A DNA stretch of 5,541 bases from Planctomycetota bacterium (GTDB taxonomy: Bacteria > Planctomycetota > B129-G9), in contig JAUXGI010000103.1 in NCBI GenBank assembly GCA_030622295.1, positions 1 to 5,541 on the forward strand. Reading direction: 5' to 3'. Below the pieces are notes generated by a model that saw nothing but the letters and a program-made list of their open reading frames with translations, was not told where the DNA came from and ran no database searches. Shown here piece after piece: positions 1 through 4,925 of the stretch (positions within the stretch are counted from its first letter, which is position 1; the number at the start of each line of letters is the position of its first letter). Both the position numbers and the translations under genes were made by a program.

Positions 1-93
1 CGAGAAGGTGTTCTCCCCGCCTTCGTCTTTTTTGCCACGGATTACACGGATTCTGACGGATTATATAGGCCGCGAGGGGACAGTCAACAATCT

Positions 94-110
94 ATCCGCC
101 TCAGGCGGAT
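94..110. repeat. Perfect palindrome (ATCCGCCT-C-AGGCGGAT)
   Basis: Eight-base arms around a single central C form a near-perfect palindrome able to fold as a short GC-rich hairpin on either strand. There is no T-run after it on either side, so it is not an obvious intrinsic terminator. It sits inside the larger nested inverted-repeat region and is probably one of its internal stems. Confidence 0.55.
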
Positions 111-140
111 CGGCGAGGGGGTCAGACGCTGAGGAGGAGT

Positions 141-154
141 CATCCGTAAGGATG
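141..154. repeat. Short hairpin with GTAA loop
   Basis: CATCC (141-145) and GGATG (150-154) pair across the four-base loop GTAA. If transcribed on the + strand the loop is a GNRA tetraloop, which stabilises RNA hairpins; on the minus strand it reads TTAC. The hairpin sits between the arms of the 116-127/168-179 inverted repeat. Any RNA role is speculative. Confidence 0.35.
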
Positions 155-241
155 GCGACGGGAAAGGGTCTGACTCCCTGAGCTGTGGTGAAATCCGTTA
201 AAATCCGTGGTATGACTTCGAGCCGTGGCGGGGAGTGCCGG

Positions 242-1324
242 CTAATCGAACCTGGTTTCGCCCTTCCCGCTTACCACCTCGCCTATTATTCCCGCGCCCC
301 ACTTCATCCGCCTGATGCGCCTGACGATTGCGTCCGCGTAATATGGCGGAACAACTATGGGCAGACCTATCCCCATATTGAAGACGTGATACATCTCATG
401 TCCGTCGATTTCTCCGGTCTTCTGTATCAGCCCGAATACCGGCGGCACCTGCCATGAATCCCTGTGAAATACAACATCAACATTGTCGGGCAGGACACGC
501 GGCACGTTGCCTATCAAACCGCCGCCGGTGATGTGCGCTATTGCCTTGACTACGTGTTTAACCTTGTACTCCGCGCATATTTTTCTGACGATTTTCGTGT
601 ATATCTTCGTCGGCCTCAGCAGTTCCTCCCCGAGCGTGCAGCCGAACTCTTCCACCTTTTTGTCGAGCGACATGCGGGCATCATCCAGCAGGACCTTCCT
701 CACCAGGGAGTAGCCGTTGCTGTGCAGGCCGGACGAGTTCAGGCCGATGACCACATCTCCGGGTACCACGCGGCCGCCGTCGATAATCTTGTGCCGCGGG
801 ACGACACCCACCGCGAAGCCCGCCAAATCAAACTCTCCATCCGCGTAAAAGCCGGGCATCTCCGCCGTCTCGCCGCCCAGCAGCGCACATTCGGACTGGA
901 CGCATCCCTCGGCAATCCCCTTCATCACCTCATGTAACTGCCGCTCCTCTATCCTGCCGGTCGCAATGTAATCGAGGAAGAACAGCGGCTCCGCCCCCGG
1001 CACTATCAGGTCGTTGACCGACATCGCCACCAGGTCTATGCCGACCGTGTCGTACTTCTGCATGGCGAAGGCTATTTTCAGTTTCGTGCCGACGCCGTCG
1101 GTGCACGCCACGAGCGCCGGCCTGCGGTAGCGCCGGGCGAAGAGTTTCTGGTCGAAGTCAAGCGAGAACAGCCCGGCAAAACCGTTCGGCATCTCCATCA
1201 CGCGCGGCGTCTTTGTCCGCCGGACCAGTTTGCCGATGGCCTTGACGAAGTCCTCGCCGGCCCGGATATCCACGCCGGCGTCCCTGTACGTCGCGCCTGT
1301 GCGCCCGCCTTTCCGCTTCTTCAT
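242..1324 (-). CDS. purM: Phosphoribosylformylglycinamidine cyclo-ligase (AIR synthetase)
   Basis: Cytosolic enzyme of de novo purine synthesis: it closes FGAM to 5-aminoimidazole ribonucleotide using ATP. The 360-residue product has the usual PurM length and shows family motifs in order: DGVGTKLKIA at 76-85, NDLIVPGAEPLFFLD at 104-118, GGETAEMPGFY at 150-160, NSSGLHSNGYSLVR at 196-209, LLRPTKIY at 235-242, HITGGGLIGNVPRVLP at 264-279 and NMGIGL at 316-321. No frameshift or lost motif is seen. The frame stays open upstream to 1612, but ATG 1324 is chosen because AGGAGG lies 6 nt before it, the N-terminus matches the family (TYRDAGVDIRAG), and the extra residues would overlap the upstream gene. 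It follows a CDP-alcohol phosphatidyltransferase after 97 nt and has its own promoter candidate, so it is probably transcribed independently, perhaps with readthrough. Identity is secure. Confidence 0.97.
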   Translation of the reverse strand: MKKRKGGRTGATYRDAGVDIRAGEDFVKAIGKLVRRTKTPRVMEMPNGFAGLFSLDFDQKLFARRYRRPALVACTDGVGTKLKIAFAMQKYDTVGIDLVAMSVNDLIVPGAEPLFFLDYIATGRIEERQLHEVMKGIAEGCVQSECALLGGETAEMPGFYADGEFDLAGFAVGVVPRHKIIDGGRVVPGDVVIGLNSSGLHSNGYSLVRKVLLDDARMSLDKKVEEFGCTLGEELLRPTKIYTKIVRKICAEYKVKHVVKAIAHITGGGLIGNVPRVLPDNVDVVFHRDSWQVPPVFGLIQKTGEIDGHEMYHVFNMGIGLPIVVPPYYADAIVRRIRRMKWGAGIIGEVVSGKGETRFD

Positions 1325-1330
1325 CCAACT

Positions 1331-1336
1331 CCTCCT
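1331..1336 (-). promoter_or_regulatory. Ribosome binding site of purM (AGGAGG)
   Basis: Perfect AGGAGG on the minus strand, separated by 6 nt from the ATG at 1324-1322. It fixes the purM start and excludes the longer upstream frame. It also shows that this organism uses the canonical anti-Shine-Dalgarno. Confidence 0.9.
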
Positions 1337-1381
1337 GCAACCGTACCGGTGATGGTTACCCCGGGTCTCAGGTTGAACGGT

Positions 1382-1410
1382 ATGATAGCAGAGGCACGGC
1401 ATTCGGTCAA
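1382..1410 (-). promoter_or_regulatory. Sigma70-type promoter for purM
   Basis: On the minus strand, TTGACC (1410-1405) is followed by a 17-nt spacer and TATCAT (1387-1382), each one or two changes from the TTGACA/TATAAT consensus at ideal spacing. Transcription would begin near 1374-1375, giving a leader of about 50 nt before the purM ATG. The promoter fits entirely in the gap after the upstream stop codon (1420-1422). The match is by eye only. Confidence 0.6.
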
Positions 1411-1417
1411 TCGTGCC
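1393..1417. repeat. Inverted repeat overlapping the purM promoter
   Basis: GGCACG (1393-1398) and CGTGCC (1412-1417) form 6-bp arms around a 13-nt centre that contains the -35 hexamer. It could be an operator-like site, or a terminator remnant for the upstream phosphatidyltransferase gene, though no U-run follows. Six-base arms can arise by chance. Confidence 0.3.
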
Positions 1418-1419
1418 GG

Positions 1420-2412
1420 TCAGCCGAGGTATTTTATGACGAGGCGGTTGAGTGCGGCAATCCACTGGATGGGAATCATGGCGGTTGAGAGGATGAAGAC
1501 GGCGCAGGCGATGTCGTAAGGTATGGAGCCGCGCTTGAAGTCCATGAAGAGGATGCGTAGCGGCAGGGGGAAGATAACCCTGGTGCCGTCGTCGGACAGC
1601 CTCGCCCACCACAGGGGCTTCGCCCCCTGTTTCCTCTGGCTGCCTTTATTCCCCGAATTTTCTTCATCGCGGCCGACTGCCCGTCCGATTCGCCGGAGTT
1701 TGTCCCCTACTATGGGGATTCTGCCGGCGATATCTGTTACCTTTTGCAGTAACCTGCGGCCCCGGCCGCTTTTTCCGGCCCGGCTTTCACTTGGTTCCAT
1801 GGTTATCCGGTTTTGGTCGGCAAGTACGAGTTTGGCCTTGACGATGAGGATTCTGTGGATGACGGTGATGTGGGGAAAGACGGCGAGTATCCACAGCGCC
1901 GCGGAAGCGCGCCACACACAGACGCCGATGGTGAGCATTATCAGCCGCTCGACCCTGCCCCAGTATCCCTGGCGGATTTCGCCGACCATATTCTCGCCGC
2001 GGGACTTTGTGTAACTGACAAGGAAGCCGGCGGCAACGGCAGACGCTATAACGGCCACCGGCGCGGCCCAGTATTCGCGGTTGGCGGCATCCCTGACGGC
2101 GAAGACCAGCAGGCCGCCGTAGAGGACAAGGTCGGAGTAGCGGTCTATGGTGGAGTCGAAGAACGCGCCGAACCTGGTCACGCGGCCGGTCTTTCGCGCC
2201 ACGAGTCCGTCCACGGAGTCGAGCAGACATGCGCCGATGAGCACGCAGCCTCCGGCGGCAAGGCAGCCCATGCCGAAGAGCGCGCCGGCAACCACCGTCG
2301 CCGCCAGGCCGACCAGGGTGACGGCATTAGGGCTGAACCTCAACGCCACGAATATGCGCGCGAGTATCTCACCCGCGCCGTAGATTATTTTTTCGGCGAT
2401 TCGTACGAGCAT
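1420..2412 (-). CDS. CDP-alcohol phosphatidyltransferase with C-terminal extension
   Basis: Integral membrane enzyme that moves a phosphatidyl group from CDP-diacylglycerol (or similar CDP-lipid) to an alcohol, in phospholipid synthesis. The full family motif D-x2-DG-x2-AR-x8-G-x3-D-x3-D is present, with D65, D68, G69, A72, R73, G82, D86 and D90 all intact. Hydrophobic segments lie near 31-47, 50-65, 95-106, 114-135, 155-170 and 172-190, as expected for the six-helix fold. A basic hydrophilic linker (about 205-283) then leads to an extra hydrophobic segment at about 299-321. At 330 residues it is well above the usual roughly 200. The acceptor alcohol cannot be read from sequence; the FGAFFDSTIDRYSD stretch recalls inositol-phosphate-type members (archaetidylinositol phosphate or PIP synthase), but PgsA-like or other roles remain possible. 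The start is uncertain: ATG 2412 has no clear Shine-Dalgarno, and an in-frame TTG at 2433 would add seven residues. Confidence 0.9.
   Translation of the reverse strand: MLVRIAEKIIYGAGEILARIFVALRFSPNAVTLVGLAATVVAGALFGMGCLAAGGCVLIGACLLDSVDGLVARKTGRVTRFGAFFDSTIDRYSDLVLYGGLLVFAVRDAANREYWAAPVAVIASAVAAGFLVSYTKSRGENMVGEIRQGYWGRVERLIMLTIGVCVWRASAALWILAVFPHITVIHRILIVKAKLVLADQNRITMEPSESRAGKSGRGRRLLQKVTDIAGRIPIVGDKLRRIGRAVGRDEENSGNKGSQRKQGAKPLWWARLSDDGTRVIFPLPLRILFMDFKRGSIPYDIACAVFILSTAMIPIQWIAALNRLVIKYLG
1595..1644 (-). repeat. Palindromic hairpin element inside the phosphatidyltransferase gene
   Basis: Inner arms ACAGGGG (1611-1617) and CCCCTGT (1624-1630) pair perfectly around CTTCGC. Outer arms GACAGCC (1595-1601) and GGCTGCC (1638-1644) pair on the minus-strand RNA if one G-U wobble is allowed. 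The sequence encodes roughly residues 257-273, in the hydrophilic linker between the catalytic domain and the C-terminal hydrophobic segment. GGGGCTTCGCCCC hairpins usually occur as intergenic repeats, so a copy inside a gene may be a domesticated palindromic insertion. It could also be an mRNA structure. Confidence 0.5.
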
Positions 2413-2426
2413 GAGAACGGGGTAAA

Positions 2427-2447
2427 AGGTCAAAGGTCACAGGTCAT
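2427..2447. repeat. Three tandem heptamers AGGTCAN at the gene start
   Basis: AGGTCAA (2427-2433), AGGTCAC (2434-2440) and AGGTCAT (2441-2447) are contiguous 7-bp units differing only in the last base. They cover the TTG alternative start of the phosphatidyltransferase and end 15 bp upstream of its ATG. They occupy the place where a Shine-Dalgarno sequence would be expected, and none is seen. Confidence 0.7.
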
Positions 2448-2484
2448 AGAGGAACAGATGGTCGGATGACGGCGGCGGGTGCGA

Positions 2485-2512
2485 CGAGATACTAGATGTT
2501 AGATATAAGATA
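2485..2512. repeat. Heptamer array A (consensus TTAGATA), four units
   Basis: Units CGAGATA, CTAGATG, TTAGATA and TAAGATA run head to tail from 2485 to 2512. The array is AT-rich against a GC-rich background. It is roughly the reverse complement of the heptamers at 2564-2619, so the two face each other. Confidence 0.55.
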
Positions 2513-2540
2513 TCAGGGGACTCCCGGCCTTGATAATACC

Positions 2541-2550
2541 CGTGATCACG
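2541..2550. repeat. 10-bp perfect palindrome CGTGATCACG
   Basis: A perfect decamer palindrome lying between the two inverted heptamer arrays. It could be a binding site for a dimeric regulator or simply part of the repeat structure. It contains GATC and TGATCA, which may also be a methylation or restriction target. One short palindrome is not strong evidence. Confidence 0.4.
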
Positions 2551-2563
2551 CGCCACTTCCCTT

Positions 2564-2619
2564 ACATCCAGAATCCAGTATCTAAAATCTAGAATCTAGA
2601 ATCCAGAATCCGGTATCTA
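2564..2619. repeat. Heptamer array B (consensus GAATCYA), eight units
   Basis: Eight contiguous 7-bp units: ACATCCA, GAATCCA, GTATCTA, AAATCTA, GAATCTA, GAATCCA, GAATCCG and GTATCTA. The last unit ends 2 bp before the stop codon of carbamate kinase at 2622. This is the pattern of short tandemly repeated repetitive sequences with heptanucleotide periodicity. Read on the minus strand it becomes TAGATAC/TAGATTC, resembling array A at 2485-2512. A stretch of the two arrays (2492-2513 against 2578-2599) pairs at about 17 of 22 positions, so transcripts leaving arcC could form a long imperfect stem. Confidence 0.8.
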
Positions 2620-2621
2620 CG

Positions 2622-3593
2622 TCATCCGTCCCGCACAATGTGCGTGCCGTGTTTGCCTTGAAGCGCTTCGGCGAGGTGCTCCGAGTCTGTGATAATGGTC
2701 TCACGGTCATCGGGCATATTTTCTTCCCGCGCTTCGAGGAACCGTATCGCCGCCTCTATCTTGGGGCGCATGCTGCCGGGTGCGAAGTGGCCTTCATCGA
2801 GGTAGCGCTTTGCTTCCGCCAGGGTCATCCTGTCGAGGTCTTTCTGTTCGGGCGTGCCGAAGTTCAGGGCCACGCGGGGCACCCTTGTGAGAATTATGAG
2901 CATGTCCGCGTCTATATGTACGGCGAGAAGGCTGGAAGCGCGGTCTTTGTCTATGACCGCCTCGACGCCGACGTAATCGCCGCCGTTATCTTTCATAATC
3001 GGTATGCCGCCGCCGCCGCAGGCGATTACGATGTGGCCTGCCTCCGCGAGCAACTTTATCATGTCTTTCTGGATGATTCGCCGGGGTTCGGGCGAGGGCA
3101 CGACGCGCCTGTAGCCGCGACCGCTGTCCTCAATCATTTCCCAAGCCTGTTCGCGCCGCGCTTGCTCGGCCCTGTCCTTTTTGAAGAAGGGCCCGACGGG
3201 CTTGTCGGGGTTCTGGAAGGCGGGGTCGTCCCTTTCGACAATCACCTGCGTAATCATGGTGACGACGAACCTGCGCAGGTTGTTCCTGCGCAGTTCGTTG
3301 AGCAGGGCCTGCTGGAACATGTAGCCCATGCCGCCTTCCGAGTCCGCGACACAGATATCCAGCGGCATCATCGGCACCATCGCCGCCGCCGTCTCGTTTC
3401 TGATGAGTATGTTGCCGACCTGCGGGCCGTTGCCGTGGGTGATGACAATGTTGTGTTCACGCTCGATGAGCGGAAACATCCGGCGGCATATCTCTTCCGC
3501 ATGCCGCCATTGTTGCTCGGCAGTGCCTTTTTCGTTCTCGCGGATGAGCACGTTGCCCCCGAGGGCAACTATGACCATTTTTTGCTTGTTCAT
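2622..3593 (-). CDS. arcC: Carbamate kinase
   Basis: Cytosolic enzyme of the amino-acid kinase fold that makes ATP from carbamoyl phosphate and ADP, typically the last step of arginine, agmatine or purine-derived carbamoyl catabolism. The 323-residue protein is of normal family length. Visible motifs: ALGGN at 10-14 (nucleotide/phosphate glycine loop), HGNGPQVGN at 53-61, SEGGMGYMFQQAL at 85-97, KPVGPFF at 131-137, RRVVPSPEP at 162-170, ACGGGGIPI at 191-199, VEAVIDKDRASSLLA at 210-224 and PGSMRPKIEAAIRF at 272-285. The ATG at 3593 comes 4 nt after the aminotransferase stop, with a weak GAAAG-type site just upstream, so translation is probably coupled in one operon. No arginine deiminase or ornithine carbamoyltransferase is visible in the window. 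The strand after LILT is RVPRV, where D, G or a small residue is more usual at the first position; the effect is unknown. Identity is secure; physiological direction is inferred. Confidence 0.96.
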   Translation of the reverse strand: MNKQKMVIVALGGNVLIRENEKGTAEQQWRHAEEICRRMFPLIEREHNIVITHGNGPQVGNILIRNETAAAMVPMMPLDICVADSEGGMGYMFQQALLNELRRNNLRRFVVTMITQVIVERDDPAFQNPDKPVGPFFKKDRAEQARREQAWEMIEDSGRGYRRVVPSPEPRRIIQKDMIKLLAEAGHIVIACGGGGIPIMKDNGGDYVGVEAVIDKDRASSLLAVHIDADMLIILTRVPRVALNFGTPEQKDLDRMTLAEAKRYLDEGHFAPGSMRPKIEAAIRFLEAREENMPDDRETIITDSEHLAEALQGKHGTHIVRDG

Positions 3594-3597
3594 CTTT

Positions 3598-4884
3598 CTA
3601 TCTGCAAATGTTCGTCAGGACTTCTTCGATGATGTCAAGGCCGCGGTCCATCTGTTCCAGCGTGGCGCACAGCGGCGGGTAGAAGCGCAGTATGTTGCCG
3701 AACGGGCCGCAGTTTATCATTATGAACTGCTTCTCCCGGCAGCCCTCCAGGAGCGTCTTCAGGGTATCGGGGTCGGGTTCCCTGGTTTTGTGGTCCTTGA
3801 CGAACTCGACGCCCATCATGTAGCCCACGCCCCGGACATCGCCGATGCAGTCGAATTTCTCGGCCATCGCCCCGAAACGTTCCATTGCGTGCGCGCTGAT
3901 TTTCCTGCCCTTTTCGAGCATGTTCTCTTCGCGTATCGTCTCTATTGTGGCGGCGGCGCCTGCGCAACTGACGGGACTGCCGCCGAAGGTGGTGCCGTGC
4001 GCTCCCGGGGGCCATTGGTCCATCAGTTTGCGCGATGCGCAGACCGCGCTCAGCGGCAGGCCGGAGGCGATACCCTTGGCCATGGCCATGATGTCCGGCT
4101 CGATACCGTAGTAATCGGATGCAAACCAGTGACAGGTCCGTCCCATGCCCGTCTGCACTTCGTCGAATATCAGGAGGATGTCTCTCTCCCTGCAGATTTC
4201 CGCCAGCCTTTGCAGGTAGCGCTTCGGGGCGGGTACGACTCCGCCTTCGCCCTGTATGGGCTCGATGATTACAGCGGCCAGTTGCTCGGGAAGAACTTCG
4301 TGCCGCAGTATCTTTTCGATCGCGTCGATGTGTTGCTGAATGCAGGCATCCTCGTCCATGCCGGCGGGGCGTCTGTAGAGATACGGGAACGGCGCGCGGT
4401 AGATGCCCGACGGCAGCGGCTCGTAGCGCCGGCGGTACTTTGCGCTCGATGTGGTCAGCGCCGTAGCGAGCAGTGTGCGCCCGTGAAACGCGCCCTGGAA
4501 GCAGAGTATGCCGGGCTTGCCGGAGACATACCTGGCAAGTTTGATGCTGCCTTCGACCGCTTCCGCTCCGGAGTTTGAAAAGAAAAACGCGTTGATGTCT
4601 CCCGGCGCTATCTCGGCAAGCGATTCGCCGCAGCGGACAAGCGATTCATAGTAATAGACGCAGCCGGAGTGCATGAAGGATTCCAGTTGCTTCTTCGCCG
4701 CCTCGACTACTCGCGGCGGGTTGTAGCCGACGTTCGCAACGGCGGTGCCGCATGAAAAATCAAGATAGGTCTTGCCGTTGCTGCACGTTACCGTCGCACC
4801 GTCGCCCTTGACCGCCACCAGGGGCGTATCAAAGACCAACGCGGGTGCAAGAATTTTTTTTGCTCTTTTAACTATGTCGTTCAT
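3598..4884 (-). CDS. Class III PLP aminotransferase, GABA/ornithine type
   Basis: PLP-dependent fold-type I transaminase of the class III (omega-amino acid) group, 428 residues, full length. Motifs in order: FFSNSGAEAVEGSIKLAR at 101-118 (cofactor phosphate region), FHGRT at 133-137, EPIQGEGG at 208-215, FDEVQTGMGRT at 240-250 with D241 contacting the pyridine nitrogen, AMAKGIASGLPLSAV at 267-281 with K270 as Schiff-base lysine, TTFGGSP at 298-304 and the LRFYPPL segment whose R400 would bind the substrate carboxylate. The pattern is closest to 4-aminobutyrate aminotransferase (gabT), but ornithine, acetylornithine and other omega-transaminases share these motifs, so the substrate is not settled and no symbol is given. 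ATG 4884 is supported by GGAG 6 nt upstream. It lies 41 nt after the GTPase gene and 4 nt before arcC, pointing to amino-acid catabolism feeding or accompanying carbamoyl phosphate use. Confidence 0.94.
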   Translation of the reverse strand: MNDIVKRAKKILAPALVFDTPLVAVKGDGATVTCSNGKTYLDFSCGTAVANVGYNPPRVVEAAKKQLESFMHSGCVYYYESLVRCGESLAEIAPGDINAFFFSNSGAEAVEGSIKLARYVSGKPGILCFQGAFHGRTLLATALTTSSAKYRRRYEPLPSGIYRAPFPYLYRRPAGMDEDACIQQHIDAIEKILRHEVLPEQLAAVIIEPIQGEGGVVPAPKRYLQRLAEICRERDILLIFDEVQTGMGRTCHWFASDYYGIEPDIMAMAKGIASGLPLSAVCASRKLMDQWPPGAHGTTFGGSPVSCAGAAATIETIREENMLEKGRKISAHAMERFGAMAEKFDCIGDVRGVGYMMGVEFVKDHKTREPDPDTLKTLLEGCREKQFIMINCGPFGNILRFYPPLCATLEQMDRGLDIIEEVLTNICR

Positions 4885-4890
4885 ATTGCT

Positions 4891-4894
4891 CTCC
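4891..4894 (-). promoter_or_regulatory. Ribosome binding site of the aminotransferase (GGAG)
   Basis: GGAG on the minus strand, 6 nt before the ATG at 4884-4882, within the 41-nt gap after the GTPase gene. No promoter or terminator is apparent in that gap, which supports cotranscription. Confidence 0.7.
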
Positions 4895-4925
4895 GAATGT
4901 AAAAGCCGCTTACTGCCGTTTCGTT

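Larger units (their letters stand above)
35..210. repeat. Nested inverted-repeat element, possibly REP/MITE-like
   Basis: Seen directly: the ends carry a 9-bp perfect inverted repeat, CCACGGATT at 35-43 and AATCCGTGG at 202-210. Each end is followed inward by degenerate CGGATT copies (44-52 and 53-62 on the left, 191-199 on the right). Inside is a second inverted pair, 116-127 (AGGGGGTCAGAC) against 168-179, matching at 11 of 12 positions. Two compact hairpins lie between, at 94-110 and 141-154. No protein gene is visible here; the short frames lack recognisable content. The symmetric nesting suggests a non-autonomous palindromic element or a fusion of several small intergenic repeats. GGGTCAGAC/GTCTGACYCC cores are reminiscent of REP-type sequences, but mobility is inference and no target-site duplication was identified. 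The element lies just downstream of purM, so it could also shape the 3' end of that transcript. Confidence 0.45.

Noticed and set aside
4..33. Possible + strand intrinsic terminator (GAAGG/CCTTC stem then a T6 run)
   Set aside because: Only a 5-bp stem with an 11-nt loop, and the gene it would end lies outside the window. Too weak to list as a feature.
121..180. Riboswitch or structured leader
   Set aside because: The stems do not match any class I could recognise (glycine, THF, ZTP, cobalamin or c-di-GMP), and no + strand gene follows. On the minus strand it is downstream of purM.
1325..1612. Upstream in-frame extension of purM to an ATG at 1612
   Set aside because: The added residues are H/R/P-rich, overlap the phosphatidyltransferase gene and do not resemble PurM. 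A perfect AGGAGG precedes ATG 1324.
1813..2469. + strand open frame of 218 codons
   Set aside because: Antisense to the phosphatidyltransferase catalytic domain, charged low-complexity translation, no family resemblance.
2531..2561. Minus-strand promoter for the phosphatidyltransferase (TATTAT at 2538-2533)
   Set aside because: The -10-like hexamer has GGGAAG at the -35 position and no extended -10, so I could not support a promoter here. How this gene is transcribed remains open.
2485..2619. CRISPR array
   Set aside because: The repeats are 7 bp, directly contiguous and degenerate, with no unique spacers of 25-40 bp, so this is a tandem repeat.
2640..3632. Long + strand open frame of 330 codons opposite arcC
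   Set aside because: It lies antisense to a full-length carbamate kinase with all family motifs, and its translation is low-complexity H/V/A/R-rich with no recognisable domain. It arises because GC-rich codon use leaves few stops on the opposite strand.
3328..4578. Long + strand open frame of 416 codons opposite arcC and the aminotransferase
   Set aside because: It spans the antisense of two well-supported genes and their junction, shows no motif and has no ribosome binding site that I can see.
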